Part shown: in pieces, positions 27,233 to 35,758 of the stretch
Layout of the letters: every line of letters starts with the position of its first letter
Numbering within the stretch: position 1 is the first letter of the stretch
From: Brooklawnia sp032229645
GTDB lineage: Bacteria; Actinomycetota; Actinomycetes; Propionibacteriales; Propionibacteriaceae
Length of the DNA: 64,000 nucleotides
NCBI GenBank assembly: GCA_963722295.1
Contig: CAVRLB010000002.1
Location: forward strand, 124,001 to 188,000
Direction of reading: 5' to 3'
Program-made: the position numbers and the translations under genes
The notes under the pieces: model-generated
What the model was told of the DNA's origin: nothing
The model's database searches: none
Seen by the model: only the letters and a program-made list of their open reading frames with translations

Positions 27233-27844
27233 CTAGACATAGGGTTCCAATCCGACGGTCTCGACGGGTGGCCCGCCGAGTAGCCGCTGAACCTCCGCCC
27301 GGCTGGCCGGTGAGGGGCCTCCGAGGGTCTGGCAGATCGCTGCCACCACTCCGGCGTGCGGAAGCTTGTCGCCCTCCAGCCCCAGCCGCAACAACTCGAG
27401 CGAGGCACGATAGGTATTCAGCAACCCGAGGCCTGCCTCGGGAGCACCATTGGCACAGAACTCGAGCACCATCGGAAGGTAGTCCGGCAACTCGCCGTCG
27501 AGATCGACCAGCAGGCCGGAATCACGATAGGTCTGTTTGACCGCAGCCAGTACCTCACCGCGACGACGCGTGTCGCCGTCGGTCCAGTAGGTCAGGTAGA
27601 GCGCGTGCCGCCTGGACAGATCGAATTCCTGCACATGCCAGGACTGCGCGTCCATCAGGGGCATCGAACGCAGATGGGCGATCGTCGGAGCGAAGAGCTC
27701 ACTGACCCCCACCTCTGCTGCCGCGGCTTCGACCATCGGTAGCGAGGCGAGCAGCTGCTCGTCCGGATAGCTCAGCAGCACAGCGGCTCCCGAGTAGACG
27801 ACCCGCTGATCGCGCGATACGCGGGGCTTGGACGCCAATTTCAT
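27233..27844 (-). CDS. narJ: Nitrate reductase assembly chaperone (delta)
   Basis: 203 aa, TorD-like helical chaperone with SGAAVLLSYPDEQLLASLP, FDLSRRHALYLTYWTDGDTRRRG and DHLPMVLEF-type motif (PDYLPMVLEFCA). Inserts the molybdenum cofactor into NarG; absent from the mature enzyme. Overlaps narH by 4 bp. Confidence 0.95.
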   Translation of the reverse strand: MKLASKPRVSRDQRVVYSGAAVLLSYPDEQLLASLPMVEAAAAEVGVSELFAPTIAHLRSMPLMDAQSWHVQEFDLSRRHALYLTYWTDGDTRRRGEVLAAVKQTYRDSGLLVDLDGELPDYLPMVLEFCANGAPEAGLGLLNTYRASLELLRLGLEGDKLPHAGVVAAICQTLGGPSPASRAEVQRLLGGPPVETVGLEPYV

Positions 27845-29418
27845 CGGGAGGCCTCCGCCTGCTCGCGTCTGGCCTTGGCATCGGCGAAGCTCTCCAGCGC
27901 GATCGGTATCACGCGTCCCGAATTCGATCCGAACGAACCATTACCACCGGCTCCGGGGCCACCCTCGAAGTCGAGCGAGCAAGCCATCTCTTCAAGGTTG
28001 TGGGCGTCGGCGACGTGTGCCTTCGGGATCACGTAACGCTCGTCGTACTTGGCGATGGCCAGCAACCGGTACATCTGTTCCAACGCCTGGGGCGTCATCC
28101 CAACAGCCTCGGCGAGTTCGGGCTGGCGTTCCCGGCCGAGCGTCACGTCGCGCATATAGGAGCGCATCGCGGCGAGCTTTTGGAGCACGAGCCGGACCGT
28201 TTCGACATCGCCCGCGGTGAACAGCTCCGCGAGGTATTCCAGCGGGATCCGCAGCGCGTCGATAGCGCCGAAGAGGTTACCGCCGGCCTCTGCGTCATGA
28301 CCCTGCGCCTTCAACAGGTCGACGACCGGCGACAGCGGCGGGATGTACCAGACCATCGGCATGGTGCGGTACTCGGGATGCAGTGGCAGCGCCACCTTGA
28401 AGTACTTGATCAGCGCGTAGACCGGTGAGCGCTGGGCCGCACTGAGCCAATCATCGGGGATGCCGCTGGCGCGGGCGTCCGCGATCACCTGCGGATCGGA
28501 CGGGTCGAGCATCAGACTCAGCTGCGACTCGTAGAGGTCCTGGTCATCGGCCAGCGCGGCCTCGGTCACCTTGTCCGGGTCGTAGAGGATGATGCCGAGA
28601 TAGCGCAACCGGCCGACGCAGGTCTCGGAGCAGACCGTCGGCAGCCCGACCTCCAGCCGCGGGTAACACAGGGTGCACTTTTCGGCCTTGCCGGAGCGGT
28701 GATTGAAATAGATCTTCTTGTACGGACAGCCGGTGATGCATTGCCGCCAGCCGCGACAGCGATCCTGGTCGACCAGCACGATGCCGTCTTCGGCGCGCTT
28801 GTAGATCGCGCCCGATGGGCACGATGCCATGCACGACGGGTTCAGGCAGTGCTCGCAGATCCTGGGCACGAAGAACATGAATGATTTCTCGTACTCGAAC
28901 TTGATCTGCTTGTTCGCCTCCTCGCGCAGCTTGCGAACGATCGGATCCTCATCGCCGGTCTCGGCGATACCGCCCAGCGCATCGTCCCAGTTGGCCGAGG
29001 CCTTGATGGCCATGTCCTGGCCGGTGACCAGAGACTTCGGCCGAGCGACCGGGAAGTCGTCGCCGAGCGGCGCGGTGGTGAGCGTCTCGTAGTCGTAGGT
29101 CCACGGCTCGTAGTAGTCGTCGATGCCGGGTTGGACGGGCGAGGCGAAGATGCTGAGCAGCTTCTTGAACCGGCCGCCGGAGCGCAGCTTCAGTCGTCCC
29201 GACTTGGTGCGGACCCAGCCACCCTGCCACTTCTGCTGGTCCTCGTAGGTACGCGGATACCCTTGTCCCGGACGAGTCTCGACGTTGTTGAACCATACGT
29301 ACTCGACGCCGGCTCGGTTCGTCCAGGCCTGTTTGCAGGTAACCGAACAGGTGTGACATCCGATGCACTTGTCGAGATTCATCACCATGGCCACCTGGGC
29401 CATCACACGCCTGCTCAT
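27841..29418 (-). CDS. narH: Respiratory nitrate reductase beta (iron-sulfur) subunit
   Basis: 525 aa. Four ferredoxin-type clusters: CIGCHTCSVTCKQ, CEHCLNPSCMASCP, DQDRCRGWRQCITGCPYKK (Trp replaces one Cys, giving the [3Fe-4S] cluster as in E. coli) and CTLCYPRLEVGLPTVCSETC. Carries electrons from NarI to NarG on the cytoplasmic face. Its ATG overlaps the narG stop by one base. Confidence 0.97.
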   Translation of the reverse strand: MSRRVMAQVAMVMNLDKCIGCHTCSVTCKQAWTNRAGVEYVWFNNVETRPGQGYPRTYEDQQKWQGGWVRTKSGRLKLRSGGRFKKLLSIFASPVQPGIDDYYEPWTYDYETLTTAPLGDDFPVARPKSLVTGQDMAIKASANWDDALGGIAETGDEDPIVRKLREEANKQIKFEYEKSFMFFVPRICEHCLNPSCMASCPSGAIYKRAEDGIVLVDQDRCRGWRQCITGCPYKKIYFNHRSGKAEKCTLCYPRLEVGLPTVCSETCVGRLRYLGIILYDPDKVTEAALADDQDLYESQLSLMLDPSDPQVIADARASGIPDDWLSAAQRSPVYALIKYFKVALPLHPEYRTMPMVWYIPPLSPVVDLLKAQGHDAEAGGNLFGAIDALRIPLEYLAELFTAGDVETVRLVLQKLAAMRSYMRDVTLGRERQPELAEAVGMTPQALEQMYRLLAIAKYDERYVIPKAHVADAHNLEEMACSLDFEGGPGAGGNGSFGSNSGRVIPIALESFADAKARREQAEASR

Positions 29419-32390
29419 CAGTAGGTCACCTCCTGGCTACGTCGGCGCACGGTCGAGACGATGTCGCGCTGGACGCCGGTGGGACCGATGTAGTTGAAGG
29501 CATAGGCCTGGTGGGCGTATCCCCCGATCAGGTGGGTGGGCTTCAGCAGGATGCGGGTCACCGAGTTATGGATACCGCCGCGCCTGCCGGTCGCCTCCGA
29601 CTTCGGCACGTCAATGGTGCGCTCCTGGGCATGCTGCACATAGGCGATGCCGTTGGGCAGCTTGGGTGTAACCACCGCCCGGGCCACGAAGACGCCGTTG
29701 GCGTTGGTCAATTCGATCCAATCGTTGTCGGCGACACCGATCGATTTGGCGTCGTTCACGCTGAGCCAGGCCTGTGGTCCGCCTCGTCCGAGGCTGAGCA
29801 TGAAGAGGTTGTCCTGGTACTCGGAATGGATCGACCACTTGTTGTGCACCGTCAGATATCGCAGCGTGATGGCCTTCTCGCCACCCGGGCCGAGTTCGGG
29901 CTCGCCGTAGGCCTTGCTCATGTCCAACGGCGGACGATAGATGGGCAGCTGCTCCCCGGCGTCGATCATCCAGTCGTGGTCGAGGAAGAAATGCATCCGG
30001 CCCGACAGGGTGTGCCACGGCTTGAGTCGCTCGGTGTTGATGGTGAATGCCGCATAACGGCGGCCGCCGGTCTCCGAGCCGGACCATTCGGGTGAGGTGA
30101 TCACCGGCTGCGGCGACTGCTGGGTCTGTACGTAGGTGATCAGCTTCTCCTCCGAGCCTTCGGCGAGGTCGGCGATCTTTCGTCCGGTCTTCTTCTCCAG
30201 GTCGTGGAAGCCCTGGGTGGCCAGTTCGCCGTTGGTGGTGCCGGAGAAGGTCAGGATGGCTTCGGCCAGCCGTTGATCGGTGTTGATAGCCGGACGCCCG
30301 GCAGCCGGTCCACTCGGGTAAACGCCGTGCAGCTTGGCAAGCCTGGCCACCTGACCGGAGACGTCGTAGTTGATGTTCTTCACCGCGAAACCGAGCTTCT
30401 CGGCCAGCGGCCCGACGGTGGACAGCTTGTCAAAGATAGCGGTGAAATCACGCTCCACAACGGCCAGCACGGGCATGTTCTTGCCCGGGATGGCGGGCAT
30501 GTCGGTGCCGCGCCAGTCCGGCACGTGCCCGCCGGGCTGGGCAATCTCACCCGGGGTGTCGTGTTGGAATGCGCCCGCAACCAGGTCACGGCGAGTATCC
30601 AACCTGCCCTTCGCCATCCGCGAGATGGCCAACGCCAGTTCGGAGAACAGCTCAAAGTCGCTCTTGGCCTCCCACGGCGGGTCGATCGCCGGGGTGAAGG
30701 CATGCACATACGGATGCATGTCGGTGCTCGACAGGTCGTATTTCTCGTACCAGGTGGCCGCCGGAAACACCAGATCACTGAGCAGGGTCGAGCTGGTCAT
30801 CCGGAAGTCCGCGGTGATCAGCAGGTCGAGTTTGCCCTCGGGGGCCTCATCGTGCCACTTGACCACTTCGGGATGCTCGTCGGCGCCGTACTGGTTGGGC
30901 ATCAGGTTGTTGTGGGTGCCCAGCAAATGCTTGAGGAAGTACTCGTTGCCCTTCGCCGAGGAGCCGAAAAGGTTGGACCGCCACAAGATCATCGTCCGTG
31001 GCCAGTTCTGCGGGGCGTCGATGTCCTCGATGGCGCTCTTCAGTTCGCCCGATTTCAGCTTGGCTGCCACGTATTCCTGCACCGTTGCGGCCTCACCGCG
31101 CTCGACTGCGGCCAGTGCCTCATCTGCCAGGTCAAGCGGATTCACATCGAACTGCGGATAGAACGGCATCCAGCCCAACCGGTTGGACAGCGCGACGGCG
31201 TCCGCGGTGTGCAGGCCGTCGAGCGAACCGGTCGACAACGGTGACTTCACCTGGTCGGCGGAGAAGCCATCGGTGCGCCACTGGTCGGTGTGCATGTACC
31301 AGTAGGCGGTACCGATCATGGTGCGCGGCGGACGCTGCCAGTCGGTCGCATTGGCCATGTTGAACCAGCCGGTCATCGGACGGCACTTCTCCTGGCCGAC
31401 GTAATGCGCCCAGCCGCCGCCGTTCTTGCCGATGCATCCGGTCAGCATCAATAGCGCGATGATCGCCCGGTAGGTGACATCGGCATGGAACCAGTGGCAG
31501 ATCCCGGCACCGATGATGATCATCGTGCGCCCCTTGGACTCGGCCGAGTTCGCCGCGAACTCACGAGCGACGCGGACGCATGCCTCGGCCGGAACCGAGG
31601 TGATCTCGGCTTGCCAGGCGGGCGTGTAGGGCGAATCGGCGTCGTCAAAGCCGCTGGCCCAGTGCCCCGGCAGGCCCGGTCGGCCCACACCGTATTGGGC
31701 CAGCATCAAGTCGAAGACGGTCGTCACGAGCTGACCCTCGACGACTCGAGCTGGCACACCTCGCCGCACGATGCTGCCGGTGCCGCGCGGATCCTCGAAG
31801 CACGGCAGTGCGATTTCGACGCCCTCGGAGCCCTCGACGTCCAGCAGCGAAAGGGCCGGCTCGATATCCCCGAGATCGAGGTTCCACTGGCCTGCGCCGT
31901 CGTCCGAATACCGATACCCCATCGAACCCCTGGGCACCACGGGACCACCGGTTGCGGTGTCCCACATCACCGTCTTGAAGGCGGCATCGTTGACGTTGCG
32001 ATGCTCCGCCAGATCGGCGGCGGTGACGAACTTGCCCGCAGTGAGGCCGTGGCCCTCGGGGTGCTCGACGAGGGTGACCAGCATCCCGAGATCGGTGAAC
32101 TGCTTCACGTAGTCGTCGAAGTACTCCACCTGGTTGTCGACGAAGTTCTCCTTGAGAATGACATGGCCCATCGCCATCGCCAGCGCCGCGTCGGTGCCGG
32201 CTTGGGCGGGTAGCCATTCGTCCGCGAATTTCACGTTGTCGGCGTAATCGGGGCTGACCGTGATCACCTTGGTGCCGCGATAGCGCACCTCGGCCATCCA
32301 GTGCGCGTCCGGGGTGCGGGTGACCGGCACGTTGGAGCCCCACATCATCAGGTACGTGGCATCCCACCAGTCGCCCGACTCAGGGCACAT
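29418..32390 (-). CDS. narG: Respiratory nitrate reductase alpha subunit, C-terminal 4/5 (downstream of a +1 frameshift)
   Basis: 990 codons open from 32390, continuing the NarG frame from 32381. It starts PESGDWWDATYLMMWGSNVPVTRTPDAHW, exactly where E. coli NarG has PESADWYNSSYIIAWGSN, and runs through the molybdopterin-binding domains to TVHNKWSIHSEY and the C-terminus GPTGVQRDIVSTVRR. Together with the N-terminal part the product would be about 1,240 aa, the usual size. The internal ATG at 32390 is unlikely to be a true start, as there is no ribosome site and the [4Fe-4S] domain would be lost. Confidence 0.92.
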   Translation of the reverse strand: MCPESGDWWDATYLMMWGSNVPVTRTPDAHWMAEVRYRGTKVITVSPDYADNVKFADEWLPAQAGTDAALAMAMGHVILKENFVDNQVEYFDDYVKQFTDLGMLVTLVEHPEGHGLTAGKFVTAADLAEHRNVNDAAFKTVMWDTATGGPVVPRGSMGYRYSDDGAGQWNLDLGDIEPALSLLDVEGSEGVEIALPCFEDPRGTGSIVRRGVPARVVEGQLVTTVFDLMLAQYGVGRPGLPGHWASGFDDADSPYTPAWQAEITSVPAEACVRVAREFAANSAESKGRTMIIIGAGICHWFHADVTYRAIIALLMLTGCIGKNGGGWAHYVGQEKCRPMTGWFNMANATDWQRPPRTMIGTAYWYMHTDQWRTDGFSADQVKSPLSTGSLDGLHTADAVALSNRLGWMPFYPQFDVNPLDLADEALAAVERGEAATVQEYVAAKLKSGELKSAIEDIDAPQNWPRTMILWRSNLFGSSAKGNEYFLKHLLGTHNNLMPNQYGADEHPEVVKWHDEAPEGKLDLLITADFRMTSSTLLSDLVFPAATWYEKYDLSSTDMHPYVHAFTPAIDPPWEAKSDFELFSELALAISRMAKGRLDTRRDLVAGAFQHDTPGEIAQPGGHVPDWRGTDMPAIPGKNMPVLAVVERDFTAIFDKLSTVGPLAEKLGFAVKNINYDVSGQVARLAKLHGVYPSGPAAGRPAINTDQRLAEAILTFSGTTNGELATQGFHDLEKKTGRKIADLAEGSEEKLITYVQTQQSPQPVITSPEWSGSETGGRRYAAFTINTERLKPWHTLSGRMHFFLDHDWMIDAGEQLPIYRPPLDMSKAYGEPELGPGGEKAITLRYLTVHNKWSIHSEYQDNLFMLSLGRGGPQAWLSVNDAKSIGVADNDWIELTNANGVFVARAVVTPKLPNGIAYVQHAQERTIDVPKSEATGRRGGIHNSVTRILLKPTHLIGGYAHQAYAFNYIGPTGVQRDIVSTVRRRSQEVTY

Positions 32391-33129
32391 CGGTTTGATC
32401 GCCGAAGACCTGCGGGCTTGCCACCGGCAGGTCGGCGTACCAGTCGTAGAAGCTGGTCATGGCGCCGCCCAGCAGGTGGGTGAAGCGGGTGCCAACAGCG
32501 TGGCTGACCATGCTCATCGCGGGAATGGGCGAGAACGAGACGAGCCTGTCCGGACCGTAGTTCTTGATGGTGTTGACATAGCTGGCCGCAGCGATCTCCA
32601 GTGCCTCGTCCCAGGAGACACGGACCAGGCCGCCCTTGCCGCGGGCCTGCTGGTAGCGGCGGCGCTTCACCGGGTCCGTCGAGATCTCGTTGAAGGCCTC
32701 GACGGGATCGCCCAGCCGGGCTTTGGCCTCGCGATAGAGCTCGAGCATCACTGCGCGCGCATAGGGGTAACGGACTCTGGTCGGCGAGTAGGTGTACCAA
32801 GAGAAGGAGGCGCCGCGAGGGCAGCCTCGCGGCTCGTACTCCGGACGATCGGGGCCGGTGGACGGGTAGTCGGTCTGCTGCGACTCCCAGGTGATCAAGC
32901 CGTCCTTGACATAGACCTTCCACGAACACGAGCCGGTGCAGTTGACGCCGTGGGTGGAACGCACCACCTTGTCGTGGCTCCAGCGGTCCCGGTAGAAGAC
33001 GTCGCCCTGCCTGCCGCCCTGACGGAAGACCGCTCGCTGATCGGCAGTCTCGTCCCATTTCGTGAAGAAGCGGCCCATCTTGAGCAGCGCCTCGGAAGCG
33101 GGCCCATCCAGTCGTGCACGGTCGTCCAT
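32380..33129 (-). CDS. narG: Respiratory nitrate reductase alpha subunit, N-terminal part ending at a CCC-TGA frameshift site
   Basis: About 249 codons from ATG 33129 (alternative ATG 33153). It contains the NarG [4Fe-4S] segment with HGVNCTGSCSWKVYVKDGL and EPRGCPRGASFSW, and ends GDQTDVP then TGA at 32380-32382. A one-base skip at CCC-TGA restores DVPESGDWW, the conserved NarG sequence, without any missing residue. So this is one gene with a +1 shift: a true mutation, a sequencing error, or programmed frameshifting. NarG holds bis-MGD molybdenum and reduces nitrate to nitrite in the cytoplasm. Confidence 0.9.
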   Translation of the reverse strand: MDDRARLDGPASEALLKMGRFFTKWDETADQRAVFRQGGRQGDVFYRDRWSHDKVVRSTHGVNCTGSCSWKVYVKDGLITWESQQTDYPSTGPDRPEYEPRGCPRGASFSWYTYSPTRVRYPYARAVMLELYREAKARLGDPVEAFNEISTDPVKRRRYQQARGKGGLVRVSWDEALEIAAASYVNTIKNYGPDRLVSFSPIPAMSMVSHAVGTRFTHLLGGAMTSFYDWYADLPVASPQVFGDQTDVP

Positions 33130-33138
33130 GGGGACAGT

Positions 33139-33190
33139 TTTGCACATATTATTCGTGTAAACGACCCGGCAAATCGATTCTGGGCAATTC
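33139..33190 (-). promoter_or_regulatory. Putative narG promoter with 23-bp inverted repeat
   Basis: The 23-bp element TTTACAC-N9-GTGCAAA (33161-33139, minus strand) ends 10 nt before the narG ATG. Its spacer contains TAATAT, a good -10 that also holds the mobA stop codon; a weak TTGCCG-like -35 lies 15-16 nt upstream. Transcription would begin only about 8 nt before the ATG, giving a nearly leaderless mRNA, in keeping with the missing Shine-Dalgarno. The repeat is a candidate operator for an anaerobic or nitrate regulator. Confidence 0.45.
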
Positions 33191-33769
33191 GCCACGGATA
33201 TCGACAGCGCCCGCTATTTTCGCATCATTAGGCGTGTCTAAATCGGCTGTGATCGGACGATCTGCAGCGACCCGATGCACTACCAGCGTGCCCAGCGCTC
33301 GGCGCACGGAGACATTGCGGACGTCTCCCAGTTCGCCCAGCGCGCGACGAACCGAATCGGCGCAATAGCGGCCCGCCAGATACTGTGCCCAGCCGTCGGC
33401 GTCCTCCAGAATCACCCCATCCGGGCCCATCGGGGCCTCGGCAAGGACGGACACCACTTGCGCCGGGGAGGCGAGGTCGCCGGCCAGCAAGAACACCTCG
33501 TCGGCATCGCCTGCGGCCGCCAGGGCTGCGGCAATACCGGCCACGGGCCCGCCGAAGGGCGGGTCTTCCGGCACGAATTCGACACGCGGATCATGACTCC
33601 ACTCGGGTGGCTGCGGTCCTGCGACCACGATGTGCTCACTCCACGCGAGGCCTGCAGCCACGGCGCGCTGCAGCAGCGAGCGGCCATCGATATGGAGACC
33701 GAGCTTGTCGGCGCCCATTCGCGACGACCGTCCGCCGGCGAGGATGATCGTGGCGCGCACCGGCCGCAC
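33149..33769 (-). CDS. mobA: Molybdenum cofactor guanylyltransferase
   Basis: 206 aa from a GTG at 33769 (GGGGG upstream; a GTG three codons later is also possible). N-terminal LAGGRSSRMGADKLGL is the nucleotidyltransferase signature, with PPFGGPVAGIAAAL and LLAGDLASPAQVV. Attaches GMP to the cofactor to form the bis-MGD used by NarG. Stop codon 20 bp before narG, start 3 bp after the moaD stop. Confidence 0.9.
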   Translation of the reverse strand: MRPVRATIILAGGRSSRMGADKLGLHIDGRSLLQRAVAAGLAWSEHIVVAGPQPPEWSHDPRVEFVPEDPPFGGPVAGIAAALAAAGDADEVFLLAGDLASPAQVVSVLAEAPMGPDGVILEDADGWAQYLAGRYCADSVRRALGELGDVRNVSVRRALGTLVVHRVAADRPITADLDTPNDAKIAGAVDIRGELPRIDLPGRLHE

Positions 33770-33771
33770 CG

Positions 33772-34013
33772 CTATCCCCCGGCGAACGGCGGCAAGCACG
33801 TCGATGCATCGCACGCTCACCCAAGATGGCACTGCGATCCGCGACACGAACGCCGTCCGCGAGCAGTGAACTGACGCGCAGCACTCGTTCGAGATGCTCG
33901 TTGTCTGCGGCCAGCAGCTCAACAAGCCCGTCGCCAGTGAGACCGGTCGCGTCGATCACCGTCGATTCGATACCGGCTGCCTCGGCCGCACCCGCGAAGA
34001 ATCTGACTTCCAT
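33772..34013 (-). pseudogene. moaD: Molybdopterin synthase sulfur carrier subunit, frame-broken near the C-terminus
   Basis: From ATG 34013 (GGAGGCAAGG site) the first ~71 codons read as MoaD (MEVRFFAGAAEAAGIES ... LLADGVRVADRSAILGE). The essential C-terminus LPPFAGG followed by TAG is present at 33772-33792, right before mobA, but in another frame; an IDVL-coding stretch (33794-33805) is in the third frame. Indels therefore lie between 33793 and 33816. As read, frame 0 runs on into mobA without Gly-Gly, so the product could not be adenylated by MoeB. Overall length is family-typical (~80 codons), which also suits sequence errors. Confidence 0.8.
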
Positions 34014-34046
34014 CCTTGCCTCCTTCGTCTCGCCATCCGGCGACCA

Positions 34047-35066
34047 CTATCCGCCGATCGCGCTCATCGTTCGAGCCGGCGGGGTGAACCCGACCTCGTC
34101 GATGCCGTGCGCGCGGGGTTTCTTCCACTGGGACTCGGCCCACACCGAAGCGAGGTCCGAGTCGCTGCCGCCCGATCTGAGTACGCCGCGCAAATCGGTC
34201 TCGGTTCGCGAGAAGAGGCAGCTGCGCAGCTGGCCATCGGCTGTCAGCCGAGTGCGGTCGCAGGCCGCGCAGAACGGCTGCGTCACCGATGCGATGACAC
34301 CGAGAACTCCACCCGGCTGGCTGTCGTCGGGAGCGACGCGCCATAGCGCGGCCGGCGCGGCACCGCGCGGTTCGACCGCGGGAGTCAGCTCGAACCGTTC
34401 GCTCAGCAGCGCGAGGACCTCGTCCGCGGTCACGAGTTCGTCGCGCACCCACTGGCCTGCCGGCCCCAGGGGCATCTGCTCAATGAAACGCAGCTGATAG
34501 CCCCGCGCCAAACAGAACTCGGCCAGCGGAACCACATCGATCTCATTACAGTCCCGCAGGACGACCGAGTTGATCTTGACAGGGGTGAGCCCGGCACGCT
34601 CCGCTCCCGCGATGCCGGCCAGCACGTCCGGCAACCGGTCTCTGCGGGCCAATCGGGCGTAACGCTCCCGATCGAGCGAATCGAGGGAGACGTTGACCCG
34701 ATCAAGCCCCGCCGCGCGCAGCGCCGCCGAGCGACGATCCAGGCCAAGGCCGTTTGTGGTGAGGGCCAACTCCGGACGCCCCGAAGCACCGCGCAATGCC
34801 GCGGCGCCCTCGACGATCCGTTCCAGCCCCTTGCGAAGCAGCGGCTCCCCGCCGGTGAATCTGATGCGGGTGATGCCCAATCGTTCGACCGCCACTCGCA
34901 GCAGGCGAAGCACCTCGTCGTCGGTCAGCGTCTGGTCGGTGGGTAGCCAGGCGAGCCCTTCGGCAGGCATGCAGTAGCTGCACCTCAGGTTGCAGCGATC
35001 GGTCAACGACACGCGCAGGTCGCGCGCGACTCTGCCGGAGCGATCGACCAATTCACCAACAAACAT
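34047..35066 (-). CDS. moaA: GTP 3',8-cyclase (radical SAM)
   Basis: 339 aa. N-terminal radical-SAM motif CNLRCSYC, RFTGGEPLLRKGLE, SLDSLDRERYARLARRD, then the second [4Fe-4S] ligands FCAACDRTRLTADGQLRSCLF and the conserved C-terminal Gly-Gly. First step of molybdenum cofactor synthesis. First gene of the minus-strand supercluster, 33 bp before moaD; divergent from the winged-helix regulator at 35123, so the 56-bp gap holds both starts. Confidence 0.96.
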   Translation of the reverse strand: MFVGELVDRSGRVARDLRVSLTDRCNLRCSYCMPAEGLAWLPTDQTLTDDEVLRLLRVAVERLGITRIRFTGGEPLLRKGLERIVEGAAALRGASGRPELALTTNGLGLDRRSAALRAAGLDRVNVSLDSLDRERYARLARRDRLPDVLAGIAGAERAGLTPVKINSVVLRDCNEIDVVPLAEFCLARGYQLRFIEQMPLGPAGQWVRDELVTADEVLALLSERFELTPAVEPRGAAPAALWRVAPDDSQPGGVLGVIASVTQPFCAACDRTRLTADGQLRSCLFSRTETDLRGVLRSGGSDSDLASVWAESQWKKPRAHGIDEVGFTPPARTMSAIGG

Positions 35067-35122
35067 GGATAAAACAGTAACCCGTCGATCGACCGCCAGA
35101 CAGCGAGTGCAAGAATGGAATA

Positions 35123-35758
35123 GTGTCCCCTAGCGAAATCAGTGCGCAGCCGCATGGCCTGGGGCCCACCCGCGCGAAGGTGCTCGGTCTGTTGGAGGGC
35201 ACCAGGCGGCCAATGACCGTCAGCGATGTTGGTGCTGCGCTGGAGCTACACAAGAACTCCGCACGCTTTCATCTGGACGCACTGGTAGATGCCGGATTCG
35301 CGCTCCGCTCCACGGCGTCCACCGGGTCTCAAGGGCGTCCCCCGCGCGGCTATGCGGCGACCAGCGAGGCCCCGTCGGTGACCAACATGCACCTGCTGGA
35401 ACTGACCCAGCTACTGCTGCGCCATTTCGTGGCGAGCAGCCCCGATGCGACCGCTCTCGCCGAGGACGCCGGCCGGGAATGGGGAGAAAGTGTGACCGAT
35501 CGCGACACTCCTCCAGAGCAGGTGCTCGCCGAACTCTGCAACCGGCTTGCCGACCGTGGCTTCGGGGTGGCCCGCGAGGGCTCGACGTTGAGGTTCGCCC
35601 GCTGCCCGTTTCGGGCCACCACACCGCCCGAGCAGCTGCCTTTGGTGTGCGCGATTCACCAAGGCTTCCTCGAGGGTTTCGCCAGGGCGAGCCGGGGAAA
35701 CCTGATGGTCGGACGGCTGGAGGTCGGAAAGCAGGTCTGTTCGGTTACGATCAGCTGA
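35123..35758 (+). CDS. Winged-helix regulator with C-terminal Cys/His motif (putative Fe-S redox sensor)
   Basis: 211 aa from a GTG at 35123. An ArsR/MarR-like winged helix (~15-80: RAKVLGLLEGTRRPMTVSDVGAALELHKNSARFHLDALV) precedes a domain with RCPFR, LVCAIHQGFLEGF and VCSVTIS near the end. This C...C/H...C pattern is shared by actinobacterial SufR/ArnR-like regulators that bind Fe-S clusters; cluster binding here is inferred. Its position divergent from moaA and the nar genes suggests oxygen- or NO-responsive control of nitrate respiration. Confidence 0.8.
   Translation: MSPSEISAQPHGLGPTRAKVLGLLEGTRRPMTVSDVGAALELHKNSARFHLDALVDAGFALRSTASTGSQGRPPRGYAATSEAPSVTNMHLLELTQLLLRHFVASSPDATALAEDAGREWGESVTDRDTPPEQVLAELCNRLADRGFGVAREGSTLRFARCPFRATTPPEQLPLVCAIHQGFLEGFARASRGNLMVGRLEVGKQVCSVTIS

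Noticed and set aside
29418..32390. narG C-terminal part as an independent gene starting at MCPESGD
   Set aside because: No ribosome site, and the sequence continues the NarG conserved block interrupted one base earlier; a frameshift explains it better.
33636..34013. 125-codon moaD frame as a C-terminally extended MoaD
   Set aside because: The extension reads through mobA out of frame with Arg-rich composition, while the true LPPFAGG end exists in another frame.
35067..35122. Molybdenum cofactor riboswitch upstream of moaA
   Set aside because: The gap to the divergent regulator is only 56 bp, too short for the motif, and no such pattern is seen before moeA, mog or modA.
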